From the NCBI GenBank assembly GCA_945926565.1, contig CAMELY010000021.1, forward strand, positions 1 to 14,075: a stretch of DNA of 14,075 nt, read 5' to 3'. The stretch is from an uncultured Clostridia bacterium. GTDB taxonomy: Bacteria > Bacillota > Clostridia > Oscillospirales > Oscillospiraceae. Within the stretch, counting starts at the first letter, position 1, and each line of letters starts with the position of its first letter. Made by a program: the position numbers and the translations under genes. Positions 1-7,104 of this stretch are shown piece after piece. The notes under the pieces are model-generated. The model did no database searches, was not told where the DNA came from, and was given only the letters and a program-made list of their open reading frames with translations.

Positions 1-136
1 GGAGCGGGCCCGGAAGAGCGGCGTGCAGTACATCGTCCAGCCCGGCGGCTCCATCCGGGACGACCATGTCATCGACACCTGCAACAAGTATGGGATTACC
101 ATGTGCTTCACCGGAATCCGGCTGTTCCATCATTGA
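1..136 (+). CDS. purH: AICAR formyltransferase C-terminus (purH type), partial
   Basis: This is the last 44 codons of a gene that enters from the left edge, read in the frame starting at base 2 and ending with TGA at 134-136. The tail contains [15 protein letters not shown] and ends TGIRLFHH, matching the conserved C-terminus of the AICAR transformylase domain, which makes FAICAR from AICAR and 10-formyl-tetrahydrofolate in purine synthesis. Bifunctional PurH proteins usually end in a form like GVRHFRH. The RLFHH ending recalls the stand-alone formyltransferases of some Clostridia, which lack the IMP cyclohydrolase domain, but the fragment is too short to settle that. Its position before purD supports the assignment. 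Confidence 0.85.
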   Translation, partial: ERARKSGVQYIVQPGGSIRDDHVIDTCNKYGITMCFTGIRLFHH

Positions 137-144
137 TCTACTTT

Positions 145-180
145 GGGGGCAGAGGCTGTGCCTCTGTCCCCTTTGCTTTT
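145..180 (+). terminator. Rho-independent terminator after purH
   Basis: A 12-base-pair stem (145-156 with 160-171, one G-U wobble) closes a three-base loop and is followed by TTTGCTTTT. It starts 9 bases after the purH stop. No convincing new promoter is visible between it and the next gene, so downstream genes may depend on partial read-through or on a weak promoter not recognised here. Confidence 0.75.
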
Positions 181-223
181 ACTGCCCCTGTATTACTCAC
201 ATTTTGTCGTAAAGGAGGTTCCC

Positions 224-754
224 ATGGATTTTCTGATTGTCATTGATATGCAGAACGACTTTATCGACGGGGCCCTTGGGACCAAAGAGGCACAGGCCAT
301 TGTGCCCAAGGTCGCTGACCGGATCAAGGGCTTTTCCGGCCGGGTGCTGGCCACCCGGGACACTCATGAGGCCAACTACCTGGACACCCAGGAGGGAAAA
401 TTCCTCCCCGTTCCCCACTGCATTCGGGGCACCCAGGGCTGGGAGATCCGGCCTGAGATCGCTGACCTGCTGACCGAGCAGCCCATCGACAAGCCCACCT
501 TTGGCAGCACCGGTCTGGCCCACGTCATCGGGGCCTATCACACCTATCAGCAGCCGGTGAGCTCCATCACGCTGGTAGGCCTGTGCACCGACATCTGTGT
601 CATCTCCAACGCCCTGCTGCTGAAAGCCGCTCTGCCGGAGGTGCCCATCTATGTGGATGCCGGCTGCTGCGCCGGCGTGACCCCGGAGAGCCACCGGCGG
701 GCTCTGGAGGCCATGCAGGTCTGCCAGGTGCAGATTGTAGGGCTGGAGGGCTGA
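224..754 (+). CDS. Nicotinamidase-like cysteine hydrolase (isochorismatase family)
   Basis: A 176-residue cytoplasmic hydrolase of the isochorismatase-like fold. The catalytic triad is visible: D8 in VIDMQNDF, K90 in DKPTFGS and C125 in GLCTDICV. D46 and H48 in TRDTH, with H65 in PHCIRGTQG, occupy the metal-site positions of nicotinamidases. Nicotinamidase converts nicotinamide to nicotinic acid in NAD salvage. This protein lacks the tryptophan-containing DWHP motif typical of well-studied PncA enzymes, so a different amide substrate is possible. The start at 224 is chosen because AAAGGAGG (211-218) sits 5 bases upstream; an in-frame start at 143 would lie inside the upstream terminator and has no binding site. 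It sits inside a purine cluster, and the next gene follows 7 bases after its stop. Confidence 0.85.
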   Translation: MDFLIVIDMQNDFIDGALGTKEAQAIVPKVADRIKGFSGRVLATRDTHEANYLDTQEGKFLPVPHCIRGTQGWEIRPEIADLLTEQPIDKPTFGSTGLAHVIGAYHTYQQPVSSITLVGLCTDICVISNALLLKAALPEVPIYVDAGCCAGVTPESHRRALEAMQVCQVQIVGLEG

Positions 755-761
755 ACCGGTA

Positions 762-962
762 ATGCTGAGTCAACAGCGTTTGGACGCTTTTGAAGCCATG
801 CTGGCCGCGGCGTTGGAGGAATACGATACGGTGCAGGGGAAAATGGAGCAGCTCAAATCCCAGGGACGGGAGCGCTCCGCCACCTTTCGCCAACTGATGG
901 CCCAGAAGCTGACTTTACAGGCCATGCTGGCCCGATACCGGGCCTACGGCTTGCTGGACTGA
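762..962 (+). CDS. Small helical protein of unknown function (66 aa)
   Basis: This encodes 66 residues I do not recognise. The sequence is rich in Leu, Ala, Gln, Glu and Arg with no signal peptide or membrane segment, and is probably helical, perhaps a coiled coil. It starts 7 bases after the hydrolase stop, with GGAGGG about 11 bases before the ATG. It ends 35 bases before purD. Its tight placement between two ORFs with good start signals favours a real gene, and it is probably co-transcribed with purD. No function is inferred. Confidence 0.6.
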   Translation: MLSQQRLDAFEAMLAAALEEYDTVQGKMEQLKSQGRERSATFRQLMAQKLTLQAMLARYRAYGLLD

Positions 963-997
963 AGGATTTTTCAATTACACTACGGAGGTTGATCTGA

Positions 998-2260
998 ATG
1001 AAAGTACTCGTTGTGGGCGGCGGCGGCCGTGAGCACGCCATCTGCTGGAAGCTGGCCCAGTCCCCCAAAGTGACTGAGCTGTACTGCGCCCCGGGCAACG
1101 GCGGCATCTCCCAGGTGGCCACCTGTGTCCCCATCTCCGCCACGGATGTGGAGGGCATGGTACGCTGGGCCAAGGAGAACGCCATGGACTTTGTCATGGT
1201 GGCTCCGGACGATCCCCTGGCCCTTGGTATGGTGGACGCCCTGGAGGCCGCCGGTATCCGTGCCTTCGGCCCCCACAAAAATGCCGCCATCATCGAGGCC
1301 TCCAAGGCCTTCTCCAAGGAGCTGATGGCCAAATACCATATCCCCACCGCCAAATACCGCACCTTCACCGACGAGGCGGAGGCCCTGGCCTACATCGACC
1401 GGGAGGGCGCTCCCATCGTCATCAAGGCGGACGGCCTGGCCCTGGGCAAGGGCGTCACCGTGGCCGCCACCGTGGACGAGGCAAAGGCCGCCGTCCGGGA
1501 CATGATGGAGGGGGGCAAGTTCGGCGCCTCCGGCTCCACCGTGGTCATCGAGGAGTGCATGGTGGGCCCTGAGGTCACTGTGCTGGCCTTCGCTGACGGC
1601 GAGACGGTGGTGCCCATGATGTCCTCTCAGGACCACAAGCGGGCCTATGACGGCAATCTGGGCCCCAACACCGGCGGTATGGGCGCCTTCTGTCCCTCCC
1701 CCAACTACACCCCGGAGATTGCAGACCAGTGCATGAAGGAGATCTTCCTCCCCACCATGGCCGCCATGAAGGCGGAGGGCCGGCCCTTCAAGGGCGTCAT
1801 CTACTTCGGCCTGATGCTCACCGCCGACGGCCCCAAGGTGGTGGAGTACAATGCCCGGTTCGGCGATCCCGAGACTCAGCCTCTGCTGTCCATGCTGGAC
1901 ACCGACCTGATGGACATCTTTGAGGCCTGTGTGGACGGCACCCTGGATCAGCTGGACATCCAGTGGAAGCCCGGCGCGGCCTGCTGCCTAGTGCTGGCCT
2001 CCGGCGGCTATCCCCTCAGCTACCAGAAGGGCTATCCCATCCAGGGCCTGGAGCAGGTGCCCGAATGGGCCACCGTCTTCCACGCCGGCACCAAGCTGGT
2101 GGACGGCGTGTTCACCAACAACGGCGGCCGTGTTCTGGGCGTCACCGCCGTGGGCGCTGACCTGAAGGACGCCGTGGCCAAGGCCTACGAAGCCGCCAAG
2201 CCCATCCACTGGACGGATATGCATTTCCGCACCGACATCGGCAAGGTGTGGGTGGACTGA
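998..2260 (+). CDS. purD: Phosphoribosylamine-glycine ligase (GAR synthetase)
   Basis: A 420-residue, full-length ATP-grasp enzyme that joins phosphoribosylamine and glycine to make glycinamide ribonucleotide, the second step of de novo purine synthesis. Visible signatures are the N-terminal VVGGGGREHAICWKL, the ATP-grasp segment IKADGLALGKGVTVA, QDHKRAYDGNLGPNTGGMGA, and EYNARFGDPETQ (residues 283-294), the purD signature with magnesium-binding residues. The length is normal for PurD. The start is supported by ACGGAGG (981-987), 10 bases before the ATG. It is the last gene of the purine cluster, and a strong terminator follows. Confidence 0.97.
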   Translation: MKVLVVGGGGREHAICWKLAQSPKVTELYCAPGNGGISQVATCVPISATDVEGMVRWAKENAMDFVMVAPDDPLALGMVDALEAAGIRAFGPHKNAAIIEASKAFSKELMAKYHIPTAKYRTFTDEAEALAYIDREGAPIVIKADGLALGKGVTVAATVDEAKAAVRDMMEGGKFGASGSTVVIEECMVGPEVTVLAFADGETVVPMMSSQDHKRAYDGNLGPNTGGMGAFCPSPNYTPEIADQCMKEIFLPTMAAMKAEGRPFKGVIYFGLMLTADGPKVVEYNARFGDPETQPLLSMLDTDLMDIFEACVDGTLDQLDIQWKPGAACCLVLASGGYPLSYQKGYPIQGLEQVPEWATVFHAGTKLVDGVFTNNGGRVLGVTAVGADLKDAVAKAYEAAKPIHWTDMHFRTDIGKVWVD

Positions 2261-2278
2261 TTTTCCCCTGAAAACCGC

Positions 2279-2316
2279 ATCCCCGGCGGAGCATTTGCTC
2301 CGCCGGGGATTTTCTT
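2279..2316 (+). terminator. Rho-independent terminator after purD
   Basis: A perfect 14-base-pair stem (2279-2292 with 2297-2310, loop ATTT) is followed by TTTCTT. It lies 18 bases after the purD stop and 14 bases from the end of the convergent muramidase gene. On the minus strand the hairpin is followed by ATGCGGTTTT, so it may also weakly terminate the lysis cassette. Confidence 0.9.
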
Positions 2317-2323
2317 GTGTCTG

Positions 2324-3196
2324 TCAGGCAATCAGGGCCGCTCTGGTTTTCGGGCCGACGATGCCGTCAACCGTCAGACCCTTGGTCTTCTGGTAAGCCC
2401 GCACCGCCTTGTCGGTCAGCGAACCGAAGATCCCGTCCACGGACAGATCCGCGCCCCGGGCGTTCAGAGCAGACTGAAGCCACTTCACGTCCTCACCCCG
2501 GGTTCCTTTGCACAGGTTCCGGGTGGGAACCGGATCGTCTTCCGTCTTTCCTGCCTGCCGGTGAACAGGGCTGACAAAAAGCTGATTTTTGTCCACATAG
2601 CCCCGGATACCGGAGACCTTGCCCTTGGAGCTGTACTGCCACAGCCAGGTCTCTCCGACTGCCAGGGTATGGGCCAGCTCTGTGGGCTGGCCGTTATCAT
2701 TCCGGGCATACCGGGCCACCCAGAAGGGGCAGTCCTTCAATTCCTCCAGGTCAAAAAAGCTGGGGAGCTGGCCGTAGCTGCCGTAGATCAGGGGCTGGCC
2801 GCCCAGTGAGCGTACCTGCTCACAGAAGGCCCGGGCAGCGGCAGTACGCTTGGCCCTGCTCATCCCTTTGGTGCGGCCGGAGTAGAAGTCCTCCATGTCA
2901 AAGGCCACCCAGCCGTTGGCATGCTTTGCCCCTTCCAGGGCAGACCAGGCCCACCGGGCCTCCTCCCGGGCCTCCGCCTGGGTCAGAGCCTGGCTGTAGA
3001 CATACACCCCCCAGGGCAGCTTCTGGGCCTCACAGCCCGCCCGATTGCACTCCAGCCGGCTGTCCCGGATCAGGCTGCCTGAGCTGCTGCCCCGGTATCC
3101 CACCCGAAGGATGGCCAGGTCTGTCTCCCGGGCGGCAGCGGCCCAGTCGATCTCTCCCTGATAGCGGGAGACGTCAATGGCGGTATAGCAGCCCAT
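2324..3196 (-). CDS. GH25 muramidase with peptidoglycan-binding domain
   Basis: A 290-residue two-domain cell-wall hydrolase. Residues 5 to about 207 are a GH25 lysozyme domain: D8 in AIDVSRYQGEIDW, the catalytic DxE pair D100/E102 in VAFDMEDF, QPLIYGSYGQ, and a closing WLWQYSS...GYVDKNQLF. A linker leads to a PG_binding_1 domain at about 228-290 (GTRGEDVKWLQSALN, VDGIFGSLTDKAV, VDGIVGPKTRAAL). GH25 enzymes cut the MurNAc-GlcNAc beta-1,4 bond. There is no signal peptide, as in phage endolysins that rely on a holin. Its start codon shares one base with the stop of the holin-like gene, so the two are translationally coupled. A host autolysin cannot be excluded, but the missing export signal and the partner favour a phage-derived lysis enzyme. 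Confidence 0.9.
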   Translation of the reverse strand: MGCYTAIDVSRYQGEIDWAAAARETDLAILRVGYRGSSSGSLIRDSRLECNRAGCEAQKLPWGVYVYSQALTQAEAREEARWAWSALEGAKHANGWVAFDMEDFYSGRTKGMSRAKRTAAARAFCEQVRSLGGQPLIYGSYGQLPSFFDLEELKDCPFWVARYARNDNGQPTELAHTLAVGETWLWQYSSKGKVSGIRGYVDKNQLFVSPVHRQAGKTEDDPVPTRNLCKGTRGEDVKWLQSALNARGADLSVDGIFGSLTDKAVRAYQKTKGLTVDGIVGPKTRAALIA

Positions 3197-3444
3197 CAGC
3201 CCTCCGCCTCCCGGACTGCGTCCACCGCCTGCTGTACCGCCCCAGCCGCCTGACCGGCCGCGGCGGCGTCGATCCGCCCCTCGGTGAGGATGTAGGTCAC
3301 CAGGCTACACAAGGCGGTAACTGCGCCGGAGACGGTGGTAATGGTGTCTCCATCCACCCCCAGGGCCAGGGCGGCCCCCAGAATGATGCCGGCCACGGCG
3401 GCCCACAGCTTGCGGCTGGCCAGCTTATTCAGTTGTTTTTTCAT
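3196..3444 (-). CDS. Holin-like small membrane protein
   Basis: An 82-residue protein starting MKKQLNKLASRKLW. It has a hydrophobic stretch of about 20 residues (LWAAVAGIILGAALALGV), a second hydrophobic segment (ITTVSGAVTALCSLVTYILT), and a charged Ala-rich tail. Size, two-helix layout and position before an endolysin fit a phage holin, which forms membrane lesions that release the muramidase. The start at 3444 is chosen for AAGGAGG (3457-3451), 6 bases away; an in-frame ATG at 3561 has no binding site and would add 39 unlikely residues. A small palindrome (CCCCGGATCTCCGGGG, 3460-3475) lies just upstream of the binding site and could affect translation. The family is inferred from layout, not a firm motif. 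Confidence 0.72.
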   Translation of the reverse strand: MKKQLNKLASRKLWAAVAGIILGAALALGVDGDTITTVSGAVTALCSLVTYILTEGRIDAAAAGQAAGAVQQAVDAVREAEG

Positions 3445-3589
3445 CAAGCTCCTCCTTCTCCCCGGATCTCCGGGGTATGCGGCAATTTCATCTCCCGTCC
3501 TCACTGCGCAGCCGCTCCGGTAGACACCCTCATGGTAGCAGTTTTTTCCTCCTTCAGCCATGCAAAATTCTAAATAACCCGCTATTTTT

Positions 3590-3601
3590 CAGAAATTTCT
3601 G
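3590..3601. promoter_or_regulatory. 12-bp perfect palindrome in the divergent intergenic region
   Basis: CAGAAATTTCTG is a perfect 12-base palindrome in the AT-rich gap between the leftward holin gene and the rightward dehydratase operon, about 50 bases upstream of the operon -35. It could be a regulator site for either direction. No regulator is assigned, and a chance palindrome in AT-rich DNA is possible. Confidence 0.25.
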
Positions 3602-3649
3602 TCTGTTTTTGTCTTTTTGCAGGAAAAAGGCAACCGGGGCATTTCCCTC

Positions 3650-3678
3650 TTGATTTTCCGCTGCGGCTGCTGTATATT
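3650..3678 (+). promoter_or_regulatory. Sigma-A promoter of the sugar-acid operon
   Basis: TTGATT (3650-3655) and TATATT (3673-3678) are separated by exactly 17 bases, with TG immediately before the -10. This is the best sigma-A match ahead of the dehydratase operon and gives an untranslated leader of about 50 bases. Confidence 0.7.
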
Positions 3679-3680
3679 AT

Positions 3681-3698
3681 TTGTATACTTGTATTACA
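3681..3698. promoter_or_regulatory. Candidate GntR/FCD operator
   Basis: TTGTATAC and TTGTATTACA lie in tandem directly after the -10 element, across the likely transcription start. TNGT-N(1-3)-ACNA is the usual core for FadR/FCD-type GntR repressors, and both copies fit it approximately: TTGTATACTT differs at the last base. A repressor bound here would block the promoter. The obvious candidate is the GntR regulator encoded as the third gene of the operon, giving autoregulation. Confidence 0.45.
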
Positions 3699-3737
3699 GA
3701 TTTACAGTTTTCTTTAGGTAGAAAGGTGGTACAAACA

Positions 3738-5453
3738 ATGGAGCTTCACAGCAGCAGAGAGCGACAGCTCTGGGCCCAGTTTGACGCCCTGCAGATGGGC
3801 ACCGGCTGGGATGAGGAGGACATCGGCAAGCCTCAGATCCTGGTGGAGGACGCCTACGGCGACAGCCACCCCGGCAGCGCCCATTTGAACCAAATCAGCG
3901 AGCAGGTGGTCTACGGCGTCTACGAGAAGGGCGGAAAGCCTGGGCGCTTTCATGTGACTGACATCTGTGACGGCTGTGCCCAGGGACATGACGGCATGAA
4001 TCTGGTGCTGGCCTCCCGGGAGGTCATCTGTGACATGGTGGAGATGCACGCCGGGTTTGTGCCCTGGGACGGCATGGTGCTCTCCTCCTCCTGTGACAAG
4101 TCAATTCCCGCCCATCTGAAGGCGGCAGCCCGGGTGGATATTCCCACCATCTTTGTCCCCGGGGGCAGCATGCGCCCCGGCCCCGACCAGACCACCTCTC
4201 TGGTGGCCGGGGATATCTCCCTCCGGCAGAAGCGGAAAAACGCCATCACTCCGGAGGAGATTCGGGACTACAAGCTGACCGGCTGCCCCTCGGTGGGGGC
4301 CTGCACCTTTATGGGCACCGCCAGCACCATGCAGTGCATGGCGGAGGCTCTGGGACTGGCCCTGCCGGGGAGCGCTCTGGTGCCCGCCACCATGCGGGAT
4401 CTCCCCGCCATCGCCCGGGCGGCGGGGCGGAAGATTCTGGAGCTGGTGGAAAAGGATATTCGGCCCAGCCGCATTTTGACCCCTGCCGCCTTCCGCAACG
4501 CCATTGTGGTACACAGCGCCATCGGCGGCTCCACCAATGCCCTGCTCCACCTGCCGGCCATCGCCAAGGAGCTGGGGCTGGAGCTGGATCCGGAGCTGTT
4601 CAACGAGATCAACCGGCAGATTCCCCACATCGGAAACATTAACCCCAGCGGCCGGCACCTGACCGAGTCCTTCTGGTTCGCCGGGGGCATCCCCAAGGTC
4701 CAGTGGATGCTGCGGGAGCACCTGGATCTGGACGTGATGACGGTCACCGGCAAGACCCTGGGTGAAAACCTGGAGGAGCTGGCCTCCGGGGGCTTTTTCC
4801 GGCGCAATGAGGGGTATCTCCACAACTACGGCCTCACCCCGGAGCAGGTCATCACCCCAGTGGAGACCACCCGGGAGATGGGCTCCATCGCCGTGCTCAA
4901 GGGCTCCCTGGCCCCGGAGGGAGCAGTGGTCAAATACTCCGCCTGTGAGGAGAGCATGCGGGCTCACACCGGCCGGGCGGTGGTCTTTGACTGCGAGGAG
5001 GACGCCCACGCCGCCGTGGTGGAGGGGCGAATCCAGCCGGGTGAGATCATGGTGATTCGCTACGAGGGCCCCCGGGGCAGCGGCATGCCCGAGATGCTGA
5101 TGACCACCGAGGCCATCGTCTGCGACCACAAGCTCAACGGCAAGGTGTCCCTCATCACGGACGGCCGGTTTTCCGGGGCCACCCGGGGCGCCGCCATCGG
5201 CCACGTCTCCCCGGAGGCGGCGGCGGGCGGGCCCATCGCCTACATCGAGACAGGGGACATCCTCTCCTACGACATCGCCGCCAGGAGGATTGACATCGTG
5301 GGCATCGCCGGGAGGCGGCTTTCCCCGGAGGAAATCAACCGCATTCTGGCAGAGCGAAAAGCGAGCAAGCCGCTGAAAACCAGAACCTACAAGGGCGTTT
5401 TGAAACGCTACACCGCCCTGGCGGACTCCGCCATGAAGGGCGCAGGCTATTGA
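3738..5453 (+). CDS. IlvD/Edd-family sugar-acid dehydratase
   Basis: A 571-residue iron-sulfur dehydratase of the family that includes dihydroxy-acid, 6-phosphogluconate and aldonic-acid dehydratases; these remove water from 2,3-dihydroxy acids to give 2-keto-3-deoxy acids. Diagnostic blocks are TDICDGCAQGHDGM (C77, C80), SSSCDKSIPAHLKAA (C119), GCPSVGACTFMGTASTM (C183, C189) and DGRFSGATRGAAIGH near the C-terminus. The first cluster cysteine of IlvD (the PCN motif) is not seen; the corresponding area reads DSHPGSAHLNQ, closer to Edd. This argues against a biosynthetic IlvD, as does the absence of other branched-chain genes. The start has AAAGGTGG (3722-3729) 8 bases upstream; an in-frame codon at 3681 overlaps the promoter. 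First gene of an operon with a DapA-like enzyme, a GntR regulator and a xylosidase. Xylonate or arabinonate is the favoured substrate, by inference only. Confidence 0.87.
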   Translation: MELHSSRERQLWAQFDALQMGTGWDEEDIGKPQILVEDAYGDSHPGSAHLNQISEQVVYGVYEKGGKPGRFHVTDICDGCAQGHDGMNLVLASREVICDMVEMHAGFVPWDGMVLSSSCDKSIPAHLKAAARVDIPTIFVPGGSMRPGPDQTTSLVAGDISLRQKRKNAITPEEIRDYKLTGCPSVGACTFMGTASTMQCMAEALGLALPGSALVPATMRDLPAIARAAGRKILELVEKDIRPSRILTPAAFRNAIVVHSAIGGSTNALLHLPAIAKELGLELDPELFNEINRQIPHIGNINPSGRHLTESFWFAGGIPKVQWMLREHLDLDVMTVTGKTLGENLEELASGGFFRRNEGYLHNYGLTPEQVITPVETTREMGSIAVLKGSLAPEGAVVKYSACEESMRAHTGRAVVFDCEEDAHAAVVEGRIQPGEIMVIRYEGPRGSGMPEMLMTTEAIVCDHKLNGKVSLITDGRFSGATRGAAIGHVSPEAAAGGPIAYIETGDILSYDIAARRIDIVGIAGRRLSPEEINRILAERKASKPLKTRTYKGVLKRYTALADSAMKGAGY

Positions 5454-5466
5454 GAGGAGCAGAGAG

Positions 5467-6360
5467 ATGAACGCAAGCTATATCACCCCCGCCGTCACCA
5501 TATTCCATCCGGACGGCAGCATCAACCTGGAAGAGACCGGCAGGGTCTATGAGCACCTGATTCAGGGGCAGGTGGACGGCATCCTCCTGCTGGGCAGCAT
5601 CGGCGAGTTTTTCGCCCCCACCCTGGAGCAGAAAAAGGAGTTGATCCGCTTCGCCCTCCGGAAGATCAACCACCGGGTGCCGGTGCTGGTGGGCACCACC
5701 AGCATGGTGTTTGATGAGATCATTCAGCTCTCCCGCTTCGCCGGAGAGGAGGGGGCGGACGGCGTCATCATCCTGCCCCCCTACTATTTCCCCCTCAGCG
5801 AGGCCAGCATTGAGGAATACTACGGGCGAATCGCCCAGCTGCTGCCGGAGCAGAGCATCTACCTCTACAACTTCCCTGACCGGACCGGCTACGACGTCAC
5901 TCCCCAAGTGACCTTGCATCTGGCAGAGAAATACGCTAATATAAAGGGGTACAAGGACACCCAGGCCGGCATGGATCACACCCGGGAGCTGATCAAGCGG
6001 ATCAAGCCGGTTCGCCCGGATTTTGAGATCTACTCCGGCTTTGACGACAACTTCGCCCACAACGTCCTCTCCGGCGGCGACGGCTGCATTGCGGGTCTTT
6101 CCAACCTGGCGCCCGAGGTCACCCACGGCTGGGCAGAGGCCCTCCGCCGGGAAGATCTGGCCGCCGTACAGGTTGGGCAGCAGAAGATTGACCTGCTCAT
6201 GGAGATCTATCAGGTGGGCAAGCCCTTTGTGCCCTACATCAAGGCCGCCATGGAGGAGCGGGGCATCATCGCTCACGCGTCTTCCTCCTTCCCCTTCCCC
6301 CAGGTGATGGACGGGGATCGGGAGAAAATCCGCAGGATTCTGGAAAAGGCGGGTTTTTGA
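5467..6360 (+). CDS. DapA-superfamily lyase/aldolase for a 2-keto-3-deoxy sugar acid
   Basis: A 297-residue, full-length member of the DHDPS/N-acetylneuraminate lyase superfamily of Schiff-base TIM barrels. Y134 in YLYNFPDRTG and K163 in IKGYKDT match the catalytic tyrosine and Schiff-base lysine. The loop GSIGEFF (43-49) replaces the GTTGE of true DapA, as in many sugar-acid aldolases and dehydratases. It probably acts on the product of the preceding dehydratase, either cleaving it to pyruvate and an aldehyde (Dahms type) or dehydrating it (Weimberg type); the sequence alone does not decide. Lysine synthesis is unlikely given the neighbours. AGGAG (5455-5459) lies 7 bases before the ATG, and only 13 bases separate it from the dehydratase stop. 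Confidence 0.87.
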   Translation: MNASYITPAVTIFHPDGSINLEETGRVYEHLIQGQVDGILLLGSIGEFFAPTLEQKKELIRFALRKINHRVPVLVGTTSMVFDEIIQLSRFAGEEGADGVIILPPYYFPLSEASIEEYYGRIAQLLPEQSIYLYNFPDRTGYDVTPQVTLHLAEKYANIKGYKDTQAGMDHTRELIKRIKPVRPDFEIYSGFDDNFAHNVLSGGDGCIAGLSNLAPEVTHGWAEALRREDLAAVQVGQQKIDLLMEIYQVGKPFVPYIKAAMEERGIIAHASSSFPFPQVMDGDREKIRRILEKAGF

Positions 6361-6390
6361 TTACTCATAGACGGAAAAGGAGCTGCACCG

Positions 6391-7083
6391 ATGGCGATTC
6401 AGAAGATTTCCAAGGCCCGCATCAGCGACCAGGTCTATCAGCAGATGCAGGATCAGATCGTCAACGGCGACTGGAGGCCGGGAGACCGGATTCCCTCGGA
6501 AAACGAGCTGGCGGAGCAGTTCGGCGTCAGCCGGGTGACGGTGCGAAACGCCCTGCAAAAGCTGGCCGCCCTGGGCCTCATTGAGACCCGGCTGGGAGAC
6601 GGCTCCTATGTCTGCCAGCCGGAGGCCAGGGCCATGCTCCAGCCCCTGGTGCCCGCTGCCTTTCTCACCGACAACAGTCTGGGGGAGATTTTGCAGTTTC
6701 GCCGGATGATCGAGGGGCCGGTCTGCGGGGAGGCCTGCCGTCAGGCGGGGCCGGAGGCGGTACAGGCCCTCTCCGGCCTTTATCAGGAGATGGCGGACAA
6801 CCGTGCCGATCTCAGGCGGTTTGCCGACTGTGACTACCGGTTTCACCTGGAGATGGCCCGGCTCACCGGCAACTCCATCCTCATTGAGATGTACCATATT
6901 GTCCAGGAAGTGATGAAGAGCTCCTTTGACCGGGTGGTGTTGGCCCGGGGCAGCAAGGCGGGGCTGTATTATCACGGACGGATTCTGGAGGCCTTTTCCG
7001 CCGGAGATGCCCATCGGGCCCAAGTGGAGATGCAGGCCCATATGAACGACCTGTACGAGAGCTATCTGAGAGATTTTAAGTAA
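6391..7083 (+). CDS. GntR-family transcriptional regulator, FCD (FadR) type
   Basis: A 230-residue regulator. The N-terminal winged helix (about 10-78) shows the GntR pattern RPGDRIPSENELAEQFGVSRVTVRNALQKL. The C-terminal all-helical FCD domain (about 95-225) binds an effector, usually an organic or sugar acid, through a metal site; D148, H152, H195 and H217 stand at the expected ligand positions, so the pocket looks intact. AAGGAG (6377-6382) lies 8 bases before the start, and 30 bases separate it from the upstream gene. It is the likely local repressor of the operon, released by a sugar acid or its keto-deoxy product. The matching operator candidate is at 3681-3698. Confidence 0.92.
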   Translation: MAIQKISKARISDQVYQQMQDQIVNGDWRPGDRIPSENELAEQFGVSRVTVRNALQKLAALGLIETRLGDGSYVCQPEARAMLQPLVPAAFLTDNSLGEILQFRRMIEGPVCGEACRQAGPEAVQALSGLYQEMADNRADLRRFADCDYRFHLEMARLTGNSILIEMYHIVQEVMKSSFDRVVLARGSKAGLYYHGRILEAFSAGDAHRAQVEMQAHMNDLYESYLRDFK

Positions 7084-7104
7084 AGCGTAAAGGAGAATAT
7101 TGTC

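Noticed and set aside
2324..3444. Full prophage or integrative element
   Set aside because: Only the two lysis-type genes are present; no integrase, structural genes or flanking attachment repeats were seen.
3501..3533. 10-codon leader peptide upstream of the holin gene on the minus strand
   Set aside because: Its nearest purine-rich site is about 14 bases from the ATG, too far, and no attenuator structure follows.
3445..3561. N-terminal extension of the holin-like protein to ATG at 3561
   Set aside because: There is no ribosome binding site at 3561, the extension is not holin-like, and a strong site directly precedes the internal ATG.
4101..5204. 367-codon minus-strand frame
   Set aside because: It is antisense to the well-supported IlvD/Edd dehydratase, and the Gly/His/Leu-rich translation looks like a codon shadow.
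5335..6276. 313-codon minus-strand frame
   Set aside because: It is antisense to the DapA-like gene, whose catalytic Tyr and Lys are intact; there is no binding site and no family motif.
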